Origin: Monosporascus cannonballus
Lineage: Eukaryota > Ascomycota > Sordariomycetes > Xylariales
Assembly (NCBI GenBank): GCA_004154925.1
Contig: QJNS01000134.1
Coordinates: 124,001 to 188,000 of the forward strand
Length of the DNA stretch: 64,000 nt
Reading direction: 5' to 3'
Below the pieces are notes generated by a model. The model worked only from the letters and a program-made list of their open reading frames with translations, searched no databases and was not told where the DNA came from. A program made the translations under genes and the position numbers. This document shows positions 1-12,279 of the stretch, in pieces (the stretch's first letter is position 1; every line of letters starts with the position of its first letter).

Positions 1-900
1 ACTTCGGCCGTATAAATCCGTCTTTATAATAATTTTACTTATTTTGGGGATAGAATTATTCATAATTAAGCTTAATACTGTCGTAAGTTTTTTCTTAGGC
101 GTGTTCATAATATACATCTAATTAAGGCCCTAAGTAAAAAAATTATTTTTGCGAGATACATAAGTAAAAAGTTTCGCCTTAATAATATAATACATAAGAA
201 ATATTCGATAATAAATGATAATCTCTAAAAGAGATTTAATTTCTGATACGCTTTTATAAAAATAAATTTCCAGAATTTTTACCATTTTGACCGTATTAAA
301 TTAACGACTATTCGTATTGTAAAAATATCCGATTATAACCGCAAATTCGCAGTATTATTAGGACTTTTACATGCTAATCGTAATTTCGATAAGCTCGCAA
401 TTAAAAAAAGTTTTATTTATATTAATAATATATTCGAAAACCAACCGTCAAATTCCGGAAAAAATCTTAATATTTTCGTATCGCGTTCTTAATTCTTTAA
501 CAGTAACGTTATTTAGAAATAATAGCGTAATTTTAGACATTAAATTGTAAAGGATTTTCCGGATTAATATAATAAAAATAAGTTACCAAATTAATAAACC
601 CTATAAATATAAGTATATTAGAACAATTCTTACGATATTTCAAATGTTATTATATTTTTGCTAATAAGAATTAAGGTAATCTAATTATACCGAAGAAAAT
701 CTATAAAGAAAAAACAAAAAACATATAGCGAAATCTGCAGAAAATTCGTTACAATTTTCCGACATAAATACATTCTGTAAGACAACGGTGTTTAGCTTTA
801 TCGCAGAATTAATTGGTCGCAAATCGCTATTTTTTTCTTTATAAAGAACTAGGTATTTCGGCATATAGTATATAAGTACTTAAGTATATTTTTCGATATA
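1..900 (-). pseudogene. Gy1a pol remnant: reverse transcriptase and start of RNase H
   Basis: One minus-strand frame runs through this stretch with scattered TAA/TAG stops. It shows 'DLRPINSAI' (RT finger region) near 830-800. The active-site loop near 540-490 reads FLNNVTVKE, where the family usually has FLDDV; both Asp codons are changed to Asn, as RIP would do. 'EIKSLLEIIIYYRIF' near 240-190 is the thumb/connection motif, and 'RKNNFFT' near 150 is the usual RT to RNase H junction. The FxDDV type of catalytic loop separates this element from the YLDD-type Gy2 and Gy3 elements here. The product would have copied the element's RNA into DNA. It is a pseudogene. Confidence 0.8.
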
Positions 901-3900
901 AATTCGTAACATATTAATTAACTTATTCCTTATGTTAACTAATACCATAATACTTTTAACTTACTATACTTTATAAGGAATAATTTTGACTTCGTAAAAA
1001 GGTAAGATAATCTTGTTAATTCATTCATATTCCTGCTAATCCTATCCTAACGTAACTCTTTTCTAAAATAACATCTTTTTAAAAAGGCTTTTTAATACAA
1101 ATAAACCTATTACCGATTTAATTAAATAGGGCCTTAATTCTTCTTTCGATTATTTAAGTTCTTTAAAATATTAAAATAAACCTAAAAGTTAATGCCGCTA
1201 ATAATATACTAAGTTTATCTAAAATATTTCCTTATTTTTTAATCGTCTACATAACTTTTTCGAGCTCCTTGACTTTCTAATTTAGGTTCTCAGATGGTAT
1301 CGATCTATCGAATAGTACATTATCGATAAAAACTACTTTTTTACTTAGGCTTATATATAATATTAATTTAAACCGTTTCTTTCTTTTTTTCCCTAATATT
1401 ATCGTGCATTTCATTATAAAATTTCGTATAACATATATACTAGCTTTTCGTTATCGAATTATTCTAAAATCTTATCTTTAAAGTTTAACTTATCTCCTAT
1501 ACTTTTCTAAATCGTTTTATAATTTAATTTAACAATAGTTTCTTAATCGAAAATATATAAAGGCTTATAACGAACTTATTTATATATTTGCTATTAAATT
1601 TATTTATCTTAATAAAATAATATGTAAATTTATCGGCTGTATTCTTCTCAAGTTATTTATCCGTATCTATATTGTAATTAATTCGCTTTACTGATATTCA
1701 GCGAATAATGATTTTCGTCGGATCGAATTCCAAAATTCGTTTTATTATTTTTGGGTCTATATTTAATATTATTTTTAATTTCGCTATGAAATTAAATTCT
1801 AATATTAATAACCATATTATGCGACGGTCGTCGAAAATAAAAAAAATATTAAATAATCGACGAATTAACTAGATTAAAACCTCGATTATGCGTTCGAACT
1901 TAACTCTTTTTAGAAATTAACTCTTATAAAAAACACGTATTTAACGCATTACTAACCCATATTTCTTAACGTACGACAAAATTATAATATTCGATTCGGT
2001 TCCGATATCGATAATACTATTAATTAAGTCCTTTTTTTTTCTTTAAAATGATCTTTAATAATAAATCGAAATGACGAAAAAATATATTCGGTTGGATTAT
2101 ATTATTATACGGATAAAATATTAGCCTTTTTATTCTTCCAGGTTATATCTAATATTTATAATCAGGATTTTAGACGTTTATCGTAATTTAATAGCTGCAG
2201 AACCGCGGATTTCTATCTGTGTTATTTTAATCGTTTTTTTATTCTTGCGATTTAGTACTTTTAAAGTTCTTGCGGCTATAAAATGCATAAAAATCTTATT
2301 AAAATCCGGATAAACTTTAATTAATTCCGACCAGATAATTATCAACCTTTTTTTTCGTATTTTCGTAAATTTTAGCTTCCCAATGTTTTACTAACTACTT
2401 ATTAATTAATTTACCGTATCTAAAAATATAACCCGTTTATATTTTTATTGCGGCATTTAAAGTAAAAGTCCGTTTTATATTAATTTATTATTATCGACTT
2501 TTCTTTTATTTATGGATTTGCCGGTATTTTCCTCTTTTTTTATCAGGTTACTTGGCTAGTATAATACTGGTAAATATAGGGAGCTGATATTTTATATCGA
2601 TCTTTAATACGCGAATCTTTTCAAAATGCCAAATATCTTTGTTCTTAATAAAATTATTCTAAAGCTAATCAACCAAAGGTACCTTTTTGTAAAATAGCTT
2701 ATGGTTCTTTATAATAAAGCAAAATATGTTAATTTTATTAATATATTTTAATTAAGAATAAGCTCCCATCGGCTAGGCTTTAGGATTATCGTAAAATAAA
2801 ATACGTTCGACGTATTAAAACGGATAAAATCCTGGTTAATATTAAGTCTAGATCTTCCTGGTCTTTTAAAGATTTTTTACCAGTAATCATAATATTTTAT
2901 TTTATCCCTAAAATAATTTAGGAAATTAGGTAAATTATATTTTTATTTCGAAATCGTTTTTAAACAAAGGTTTTTTTATTCATCACCTAATTTTAAAATA
3001 TCGTCGGGAATTATATCATATCTAAATTAAATCGATTAATTTTAAATCTAAAAAATCCTATATTTGTTATTATTAAGCGAAATTAAACTAGCTTTTTTTT
3101 ATATTCGAAGATAACTTATAGGTATATATTACGTATTCTTATTAGTCACAAAATTAATAAAATCCTTTTTCAGAATTGCCAAATTATCTTGTGCAGCTTC
3201 GATAATTTTTTTGGTAATTATTTCGTTTACGATAAGATCTTATTTTGCTATAGTTATCCGGTTAAAAACTTATTATATTAATCGCTAAATCGATATTATT
3301 ATATTATGCCCAGAGCGGTTTTTTGGCTAAAGGTACGTAATTTTACGATAATTGGACAACTTTACAATTTTTTATTTTTTCTTTAATGTTGCAAAAATTT
3401 TAAATTTATCGTATTTAAGCAATCTTTAAGTTTTGTAAGGCATTAATAATTTCCAATATCTGATTACGTTTTGCTGATAAAAAAGGTTTGGGACTAGGAT
3501 TACTTTATCGAAAAGGCTTAAAGTCTTATTATTATATCTCCTTTATCTAGCTAAAATCGAAACGAACCGTATTTAATAATCGCCTTCGCCTTCTATATTT
3601 AATTAATTTGGCTTTATTAAAAACTTAATCTTTAATTAATATCGTGATAGTATAATAAAATGTTATATATAAATCTTTGCACTTTATAAATAAATTGTTA
3701 AAAACTTTTTTAAAATAACTGGTTAAAAGTTTTCTTAATAAGGTTTCGGTATATTTATCCTTATTTGCAGTTTTGCTTTTATGCTTAGCGTTTTTAACGA
3801 TATTACAAATCTTAATAATATATTTTAAGCAATATTTATGAATCTAATTAAGTATATTACGTTAAATCTATTTTGTTAATCTTTTTAATTAATCTTTAAT

Positions 3901-5650
3901 AATTCGTACCTGTTTTAAGTTTTATAACTTAAATGTTTTTAAGAAACCTTTAACGGCCTTAATACAAACAACGATACCTTTAAGGATTATTTTAATGCGA
4001 TTTTTTATAAAAAAGCTGTTTATCTAGTAAAACAATTTATTAATTATCTCCGCCTTTGCAAATTTGTATTTCCGATATAGCTTGCCGACTTTTTCAAGGT
4101 AATTAATAGCTGTAACACTAAAAAAAAATTTTAGAAAAGCGGGTATATTCGACAATACTATAAAAAACAAGCTTATCTATAATATTTACCGCAAATCCGT
4201 ATTCATATTAATTAGAGAATTTTAAATGTATCATTTTAAAAATAAATATTATAATCTTAATAGAAATTTGTAAAAAAACTTAAAATAAATTAAACTTAAC
4301 GTTTTTTAAATATTTTAATAATACTCTCTGATATTTTTATACCGGTTTTTGATTACTTTTATAGCCGGCCCTAAGAAACTAATAGGATTATTTAAAAGTA
4401 GCTCGTTATTAACCTCGTTTTCGTATTTAGGTGCAAATAATCGATAACAATAAATAATATTCGACGTTAGATTTTAATTTTTTTCGTTAGTAGGGAATTT
4501 CGAAACAGGTAATAACCTTTATTATATCGCAATCTTTAATAACTTCGACGGCCCTTTAGCAAACCGGTTAATTCCTAACAAAATCTGCTAATTAAAAGTA
4601 ATAATTTAGGTTTAACATAATTTAATAACTTAAAGTTATTATTCCAATACGTATATATACGAAAATATAAAGTATTTAATATTTTCGTCCATATTTTTTA
4701 AGTTTTTCGCAATTATAATAAAGATATTGTCCTTTTTCTTTTATTTACACAAAGTCGTTTTTTCTGATCAGCATATTACTGGCGGTAAATGCCGGGCTTA
4801 ATCTTTTTTAATTTTACGATTAATATCTTTATTATTATTTTTACTGCCAAAATAATCTTACTAATTAATATTAGCAAATCTAAAAAGATATTTCCGAATA
4901 AGGCCTATTCAGAATGTCGGTCTATTAGGGCGAAAATGTTCCAAAGTATATTGTTTAATAAGTCAGTTTAATTTTCCTAATTATATTAAAGAATATTAAT
5001 CCTTTTTCGAATTTTCCTTTTCATAATCAAAATTATAAGCTCTATAGCTTTATTTCTTTTTTTACTTACGTTAGCAATTTATTTTATATTATTATTTATA
5101 TCGGCGTTATTTCAGCTTTTAATTAACTTAAAATTTGTATAAATACGTTATTAACAACGTATTTTCGTCTTCATAATTCTAATACGTCGGTTTTTAATAA
5201 TTAATTCTAAATAATTATAACTAGTTAATTTTTAATCTTAATTAAGTTATCCGTAACGTTTAATTTCTAAATATCCGAATTTCGTTTTTATTAGGTAGGA
5301 TTTTCCCAGAAGTATATCGTATTTTGAATTATGCCATTAGTTTCAAACGTAAATAATTAATTTATTTCCATAAATCTAAACATCTTTAAACATATAATTT
5401 TCCGCAATCGATTAATTAAAAACCTTGCGTAAAGTAAGGTTTTATAAACTTTTAATTCTTAAATATCTGCTTTAATTAATAATATATTAAAATCACTTCG
5501 TCGTTATTGACTATTCGTATCGTCGTAATTTTGTAAAGTATAATATGCATTCTTATATTTTTTATAGCCGTAATTATGATTACCCGTATTTTTAATAAAT
5601 ACTTTAGTTTCTTCAAATGTTAATCGAAAATATCGAAAGTTATTTCGATA
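901..5650 (-). pseudogene. Gy1a gag/protease and untranslated leader region, degraded
   Basis: This stretch lies between the RT (left) and the 5' LTR (right) of a minus-strand Gypsy element, so by position it should encode gag and protease. I could not identify a zinc knuckle or a protease Asp motif with confidence. What supports it is continuous similarity to 17800-22250 in the second Gy1 copy. The plus-strand open stretch at 4789-4971 is the reverse of this decayed region and not a gene. Low-complexity A/T tracts and stops occur in all frames. Confidence 0.5.
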
Positions 5651-5869
5651 GCTAATTAAAGCTAGTTTCCTCTTTTTAGCAGCAAAATAAAGTAATTTAA
5701 GAGGAGAATTGGTTATAATTAATGCGGATAAATAAGATATATTACGATACAGAAAAGGAATTTCGAAATAAAAAAACTTAATCCGATTATATTATTAATG
5801 TTAAACCTCGATATTTAAAGTGACAGGAAATATGCTAAGTAATACTAGTCGTAAGTAATGCCCAGAGGT

Positions 5870-5966
5870 TAAACTGATAGCGAAAAAGAACTCCTTAATA
5901 TATATAAGACCCGGACTTTCTGATCAGCCGAGGCGGATCATAGGCGTAACACCCCGCTCTATTTCA
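5870..5966 (-). repeat. Outer part of Gy1a 5' LTR
   Basis: In the element's direction the LTR begins TGAAATAGAGCGGGGTGTTA and continues inward through a GC-richer patch ('gatccgcctcggctgatcag'). The same block, RIP-mutated, ends Gy1b at about 22494-22580. Both copies stop resembling each other just outside this end. The inner LTR boundary cannot be set because the 3' LTR is outside the window. Confidence 0.65.
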
Positions 5967-6960
5967 TTATATATATAATATATCTAAATAATATAACCAT
6001 TTATTTAAATAATAACAAAATATACGAAATATTTTTAATTGACTTACGAACGGTTATTACAGTACTAACTATTGGCGAAGGTATTTAAATACGAATCTTT
6101 TTTAAAGAAAAGATATATTACTTAAAATTCGTAATTAATATTAACAGCTTGGAAATAAACTGCCGACGAGTTGACGCTATCGAAATATAGCCAAAACCAA
6201 AGTTAATTTATAATATTTAAATTCTTCTAGTATTTGCGGATTTTTATCGAAAATTTATCGCTCATTATTTGCGTATTACCGAACTTATTATTAGGTTTTT
6301 AAAAAGGGCGTAAGGCAAAAGTAAAATAAAAAGTTTTTAATAGCTCAAAAAAGTTAAAAAGACCTTCCGAAACTTAAAAACTATCTTTTAGTCGGTAATT
6401 ATTTTCCGATATTAAAATAACGTCAAAAATGTCAAAGTTAAAATAAACGTCTTGGTAAAAGCTTTATTAGAGATATTTTTTTAAAAATAAGAAAAATATT
6501 AGCGTTTAATTATATATTAGTACAAAATATTAAATCTAACCCAAAAGCGGTAGGCTACAAGATAATAAAAATTATTTGCAATTATAAAAAGCTTAAAATA
6601 TTAATAGCAATACTTTAAAAGTACGGAAAACTTTTTTTAATATTTACCGATTATATAACGATGAAGAACATATTAAAGGCGCCGGCGTATAACCTTTAAA
6701 GGAGGTTAACCTAATAAGTTTACCGCCTTACGCAATTTAATTTTGAAATCCAATACCGACCAGACGTCGTTAACTCGGCGGATATGTCACAGTCCCAAGT
6801 GGCACCTTGTAGATATATAGGGCAGAACAAGGCGGTCAGGGCTCGAGCTAACAACGTTCCACTTTTAAGTGGTGTAATGGCTAGACTCTTGTTTTTCTGT
6901 GCCGTAACAGGATAGCTTATTTAGACGCCCGGATTACATATCAAGGAAAATCGCGTATAA
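5967..6960 (+). pseudogene. Gy2a pol remnant: RT C-terminus and RNase H
   Basis: The first residues read 'NNITIYLNN', a mutated form of the DDIxIYS motif that ends the RT palm; the same place in Gy2b reads 'NNIIIYSDKEKKH'. The RNase H to integrase linker is clear at about 6670-6930: 'APAYNL', 'YRLTQFNFEIQYRPDVVNSAD' and, after the solo LTR, 'RRPDY'. This linker is typical of Ty3/Gypsy pol (RLxxFDFxIxYRPG...NxADxLSRRPDY). Stops correspond to former CAA/CAG/CGA codons. The product would have degraded RNA in RNA:DNA hybrids; the copy is dead. Confidence 0.78.
6785..6909. repeat. 125-bp solo LTR with 5-bp target-site duplication
   Basis: The sequence begins TGTCACAG and ends GCCGTAACA. It is flanked by GGATA at 6780-6784 and again at 6910-6914. 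Gy2b and the flanks show an uninterrupted reading (NSAD to RRPDY) at this position, so this is a clean insertion. TG...CA ends plus a 5-bp duplication fit a solo LTR. Its base composition is near normal, unlike the surrounding AT-rich DNA, which suggests that it arrived after RIP of the host element or was too short to be mutated. No second copy occurs in the window, so the parent family is unknown. Confidence 0.8.
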
Positions 6961-7249
6961 AAATATAATTTTTATATTATTTAAAAAATTCGGATTTACG
7001 AATAATATACCGAAAAACGTACGAAAAACGGTCGTAAATATATAACGCAATTTAAAGTATTATAAGAAAAAGGCCTTATAAATATAAGGCAAAATTCGTT
7101 CGTTATAAAATTCTTAAACAAATTTCAGAAAATAAAAGCTCAAATAGTTATTATCCGCGTAAAAAAAGGGAAGAACTCTTACTATACGATTCTGAAAAAC
7201 TTTTAAAAGAAAAAAAAATAAGATATTAAGTATTTATCGAACTTATTAC

Positions 7250-8560
7250 TCATAAATAACAATATAAAAGCAAATTGTAATAATAATACGATTAAAGGTT
7301 AAATAACGATAACCGCAAATTATAACCATATTACGATCGAATTCCGAAAGGTCTAGGAAAAACGAAACTAGTATTAAGGTTATTATTTATAACTAGTACG
7401 TTTTATGTTCCTTATTGAAAAAACTAGCTAAGAACAAAACGGCGTTACAGCCGAAAACTTTCCAACAGTTTTATAATCAGGTTCGAAAGTTACAAACCAA
7501 GGATTTAAATATTATAAAGCTAATACGGATAGTTAAACACTAAGCCGATATAAAAAAAAGATATTTTCTAAACCTAAATAAGGTTTTGTATTATCGGAAT
7601 AAATTCGTAATCTCATTATAAAACGCTTTACAAAAGTAATTAATTAATTAATATTATAATAATCTCAAAATAAGACATATAAGATATATCCGTACGCTGA
7701 AATTAATAACTAGAAATTTTTATTAGGAAAATATAACGAACGATATTTCAAAACATATTAATTAATATCCGAATTGCTAAAATTTAATAAAATTACGCTA
7801 TAAAGCATATAGACAATTATAACCTCTGCCGTTATTTAAATAACTTTTCCAAAAAATCTCGTTAAATTTTATTATAGGGCTTCCCAAAAGCCGAGGATTA
7901 AACGTATTAATGTACGACGTAATCCTGGTAATCGTCGACCGCTTTACAAAATTAAAACTATTTATCCCTACGGTTAAAATCTTAACTACAACCAAATTAA
8001 CCTAATTATTTTACGACGAAGTTAAGTCCAGATTCGGTACGCCAACCGGAATTATTAGCGATAAAAATAAGCTGTTAACGAATTACTTCTATGCGAAATT
8101 TTGTAAAAGAAAAAAAAGAAAAAAAAACAAAGCGGCAAATATCGACCACTTATTATCCGCAAACCAATAAATAAATAAAACGTATCTATTAGATTTTAAA
8201 ACATTATTTCTGTAATTACGTTAATATGTATCGAAATCACTGGACAAAACAGTTTCGAAATACGAAATTCGTATATAATAATATATAAAACGCATTTACG
8301 GGCCGCTTTCCATTCGAAGCCCTATATAAATATTATCTAAAGATAATAAAATACCTTTTATAAAAGTTTAAGAGATAATTACAAAAGGTTAGGGAGCGTT
8401 TCTAAAAAATGGCGATTATTGATTAAACAATACATAAATATTAGGAGAAAATAACAACAATTTAAAAAAATATTATGATCGGCGTTATACGCCTATAAAG
8501 TTCCAATTAGAGCAATAATTAAATTTATTAAATAAAAATTCTAAGTTTAAAAATAAAAAA
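7250..8560 (+). pseudogene. Gy2a integrase remnant
   Basis: The integrase core is recognisable at about 7900-8200 as 'YDVILVIVDRFTKLKLF', then 'YDEVKSRFGTPTGIISDKNK' around the second catalytic Asp, which is retained here in SDKN. The later part with 'TAYHPQTDGQTER', which carries the Glu in this family, is decayed ('YYPQTN' in Gy2b). The Gy2b counterpart is 14500-15000. The protein would have joined element cDNA into chromosomal DNA. Stops and frame breaks make it inactive. The N-terminal zinc-binding part should lie at 7250-7600 but is too mutated to define. Confidence 0.75.
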
Positions 8561-9800
8561 ATGATAATTACTTATGTTTAAATGACGATCAAAAAACAAA
8601 TAGGTTCTTAAACGTATAAAATAATTCTTCTTATTAAATATTAACGAATATATAATGTATTTTTAATATCCTGATTAAAATCGTAACATAATCGGGACCC
8701 AGCGACGTTTAAATGGCGTTGCCAGACTTGATAAAGGAATAAATAAAAATAAGTAATAACAGATATTGTTCGTTACCGAGATAATCGAGGATAGCGCGAA
8801 TATCTAATTAAATAAAAAAACTGGCTCGCCAAGTACAATATATAAAAGCTCCGAAAGTATTTCGAATACGCGCTTAAGATATTACAGCGATATAAGAAAA
8901 AGGTCAGATACGTATATAGGAAATAAAACGATTTAAAGGTTGTAAATTAATAACTGCTTTATCGAAAACCGGCCGCCTAATAAATACAAAGTTATAAAAA
9001 GTAACCTTAAGCAGAATTAAAATATTAAACTTAAAATATTAGTTATATAATTACTTTAGAGCTTTTGGCGAATAATTACCTTATTATATACCTATCGAAA
9101 ATTAACCGATTAAATAACCATAATTCCTTTGTAAACAAAATAGAAAACGAACGAAAATCGATAGGCGACGTAAAAGGAATCGAACTTTTATTTCGAAAAT
9201 TAGATTTCGCGTTTAGTTATTAAGCCTTACGTTAATCAGCTTTTAGTAGATATATTAGAAATAAGTACTTACCGTACGAAAAGTTTTATGGTAGTAACTA
9301 GTCACGACATAATTTAGAGCGTCCAGAGCCGGAACGTAAACTATACGTTAATCGAAATAACGTTATATTACGTAAATATATTACGGCTTATTGCCGCCTA
9401 TAATACGATTAGAGTCCGGCTTATCGTCGGCGTTAAAAAGATAGCGCTTAACGAACTTCCAGCCCTTATCGATATAAAAGTACTACTTTTTATAAAACTA
9501 TTACAAAAAATGGACATAAGGAAAAAAAATAGGAAGAAAACCGTATACAAAGAGAACGAAGATACAAGCGCGAAAAGGAACGAAAAGGATAAACAAGGTG
9601 AGGTTGGAAATCGGATAGAAATAAGAAATTAAGCAGAGCATGATTAATTATCTGACGTAATACAAATTAATTACCACGGTAACCGTACGTAATATAATAT
9701 AATTTAGATATTTATATACGAAAACTTTCGGTTATCGTACGCAATTTAATTTACGACTGAACCATATTAATTATTAATGTTATTAGAGATTAATAATTTG
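8561..9800 (+). other. Gy2a pol C-terminal tail and 3' untranslated region
   Basis: This stretch follows integrase and precedes the polypurine tract. It holds charged, Lys/Arg/Glu-rich coding-like sequence (for example at 9480-9600) but no domain that I recognise. Compared with Gy2b and Gy2c it has lost about 750 bp near 9260; those two copies retain the segment, so this is a deletion here. Confidence 0.5.
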
Positions 9801-9811
9801 AAAAAGGGGGG
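9801..9811 (+). other. Gy2a polypurine tract
   Basis: AAAAAGGGGGG lies directly upstream of the 3' LTR. Gy2b has AAAAGGGGAAAA in the same place (about 17154-17165). Such tracts prime plus-strand DNA synthesis in LTR elements. Confidence 0.7.
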
Positions 9812-9815
9812 TTAT

Positions 9816-9970
9816 TATAAAAATACAGCTTTTATAAAGGTACGGCTGGTATCCGACTAGCCACAGACCCACGTGCTAGTAAAAATAACCATCTGGCAGC
9901 TAATAAAAAACGCCAGATAGAAATAACTTAATATATTTACTTCTTAGAATACGCTTTGCAACTAGTCGTG
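9816..9970 (+). repeat. Gy2a 3' LTR, truncated
   Basis: The start 'TATAAAAATACAGC' matches the other Gy2 LTRs, with the initial TG changed to TA. It continues through the shared 'GGCTGGTATCCGAC' and 'CCATCTGGCAGCTA' blocks. It stops after 'AACTAGTCG', about 50 bp short of the LTR end seen in Gy2b, where the 5' LTR of Gy2b begins. Confidence 0.75.
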
Positions 9971-10177
9971 TGTGAGAATACAGCCCCTATGAGGATGAGG
10001 CTGGTAGCCGACCAGCCACCGATTAGCCACCGACCTAGTGATTAGTATAAATCCACTATTTGACAGCTAATAGGAAACGCTAGATGGAAGTAACCTAATA
10101 TACTTATTTCTTGGAATACGCTTTGTAATTGGTTGGAAATCACTTTACCCAAGTTTATAGCTGTCTATTATCTTATA
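9971..10177 (+). repeat. Gy2b 5' LTR
   Basis: It begins TGTGAGAATACAG and ends CTTATA (a likely RIP form of CTTACA). Its length equals the 3' LTR at 17170-17376. Shared internal blocks include 'GGCTGGTAGCCGACCAGCC' and 'AACGCTAGATGGAAGTAACC'. It would have held the promoter and polyadenylation signals, but I see no certain core elements. Confidence 0.8.
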
Positions 10178-11600
10178 ATTTTTCCATTTATTATAAAAAT
10201 GAGGTAAGAATTATTAAAAGTAAAGTTCGCCAATTACAAAACGAACCTAGATTATTAATCGAAAAGATCGCCGATCGGAACTTAAACGACGAACGATCGA
10301 TTATGGTACGGGAATAGGCAAAAAAGTTTATAATGGAGTCCTAACGGGTAAAAAACCATAATCCCCGGAATCCCGAATTATCTTACATATATAATAGGGA
10401 TGTATCCCGATAACAGTTAGCTAAACGGTCGGAAAATAGGCGTAATATAATAAATATGTCCCGGAATTTAAAAAAAAATTAAACCCCTTAATATTAACCA
10501 GATTTTAGAAATTATTAGTTAATAAAACAAATAATATTCGGAAGTATTCCGACAATTGGCCAAATGATAGGTAATAGCATAAATTAAAAAAATAAAGCTC
10601 TATAAATTAATTGTAATATCGTTACAAAAACCCAAATGTAATAAGCGAATATTGCGTTATAATTATTAAAAGCTTTCCGAACGCGTATCGACTAAAAAAA
10701 ATTAAATAAAATTTATTACAAAAACTTACGCCAAAAGGCCAAAACGAAATATTTTTATTTATATTTAATAGGTTATAGATTATGTAAATATTTTTATTAC
10801 AAACTTTTAATAATTATAACGCATTATATTTAATTATTTTAAATACGAAAAAAAACTAAAAATAAAAGGTTTAGAATTGTTATTAGGAACAATTACGTAA
10901 ATCTTGATTTTTTTAATAAGGAATATAAGGAATAATTTATGGAATTACGATAGCGATCCGATTAATCGCCGTTAAACTTTTACGTTAAATAATAACTTTT
11001 AATTTATAAAATAAACCTTGCGAACGCTTTTAACCCGAAAAACGATCGGAATAATAAATGTTTTATTTTTAATTACTTTTATAAATTAATGCTAAGGTTA
11101 CGAAATATTTTATTGCGAAAAAACGTTAAGTTAAAATAAATTAATAATATGATAAATAAGGTAAAATATTATTAAAACGTTTAGAAAAAAACGAAAAAAA
11201 AATATTTATTTTTTGCCAAAAATATTAATAGGGATAAATGATTTTACTTTAATGTTTTCAGAAAAAAATCCTTAAAACAAATTAAAGGGATTACATAAAA
11301 ATAATAAGGACCGTAAATATTTCTATATTCGAAAGGCAAATAATCGCCGATTTAATTCTAATTAAAACAAATCCGTACGATTTAATACCTTTAATGTTTA
11401 TAAGGGCCCATTTAAGTATTATAATTATAAGAAGCTAAGCCAAAAAAATATGGATTATAAATTAAAAAAGGATACGAAAACCTTATTATCCCGATTATAC
11501 GGAAACTAACCTCCGAAAGCCGTACAAAACGTTATAATGTATAACGATAAATCAAATTAATCCCTAAACGTAAACCCAAAAAGGAGCCGGAATAAACGTA
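10178..11600 (+). pseudogene. Gy2b gag remnant
   Basis: Coding-like sequence starts soon after the LTR. The stretch at 10208-10314 is open and strongly basic/charged ('QLQNEPRLLIEKIADRNLND'), and the same frame continues past a CAA-derived stop. A degenerate zinc-knuckle-like string ('FNVYKGPFKYYNYKK') is visible at about 11390-11440, where Cys codons would have become Tyr or Val. Gag would have formed the virus-like particle. The identification rests mainly on position between the 5' LTR and RT. Confidence 0.55.
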
Positions 11601-12279
11601 TACGTTTAATTTATTTTGGCTGATAATTATAAGATAATTAGAATAAAGCCACCTTTTAGAAACAGGACATTTATCAAAAGAAATACGAGAGATATGGCAA
11701 TATAAATAAATATAGATATCGGAATACAGGTAAATATTATAAGCAGAAAATTAACGAAAAAACTTAATCTCCAATTAATTTCCGTAAATATTCCAAGTTT
11801 TATCGGCGCTAACAGCGTATATATCAAATATTATAAAGCTTACGAAATTCTTATAAACATAATAAATCATAACGGAAACGAACGAAAATTTAAGCAAATT
11901 TATTTTGTAATACGCCGCAACTGGAAAACGCTCAATTTTCTATTATCTAGACCCGGAATAAATAAATTAAAAATTTTATTAAATATAATTATATATTAAT
12001 AATTATACGGATTATTACAAAAAGTCGATAAATGAAAAATCGTAAACTTAACGTTGTCCGGTAAGCAAATTTATACCGTTAATTTAATAAATTTAACCGA
12101 GAAGCTGAATATCCCGAAATTCGGAAAATAATAGGAATAAAAGTTAATTAACTTTTCTATGTACTTAAAAAGTTTTTAACAAATATATTCCGAAAAGGCA
12201 GTAAAAAAAGTATCTTAGTTGTTAAAGGTAAAATATATAATAAATCTGATCCTAAAGAAAACGCTTTTATTCGGCCCAA

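Larger units (their letters stand above)
1..5966 (-). mobile_element. Gy1a: Ty3/Gypsy LTR retrotransposon, RIP-degraded, cut by window start
   Basis: A long minus-strand relic reads, from right to left, as 5' LTR, gag/protease region, RT and the start of RNase H. It is recognised by RT and RNase H motifs in 1-900 and by base-level similarity along its whole length to the second copy at 17377-22580. The right border is the end of the shared sequence, 'gctctatttca' here and 'ttctatttta' in the other copy, where the final CA has become TA. Just beyond 5966 the sequence continues as the middle of the RT of a plus-strand Gy2 element, so Gy1a most likely inserted into Gy2a. Its 3' LTR and the rest of pol lie outside the window. 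The element is inactive because every frame is broken by stops. Confidence 0.82.
5967..9970 (+). mobile_element. Gy2a: Ty3/Gypsy element, 5' truncated, RIP-degraded
   Basis: This is a plus-strand relic that starts inside RT just before the YLDD-type loop and runs through RNase H, integrase, a basic tail, a polypurine tract and a partial 3' LTR. It aligns base by base with Gy2b from about 12690 onward. Two differences stand out. A 125-bp solo LTR is inserted at 6785, and about 750 bp present in Gy2b (about 15815-16565) are missing here near 9260. The missing 5' half probably lies left of Gy1a, outside the window. The 3' LTR breaks off at 9970, where Gy2b begins. Confidence 0.8.

Noticed and set aside
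4789..4971. Plus-strand 60-codon open stretch
   Set aside because: It is the antisense of the decayed Gy1a gag/protease region.
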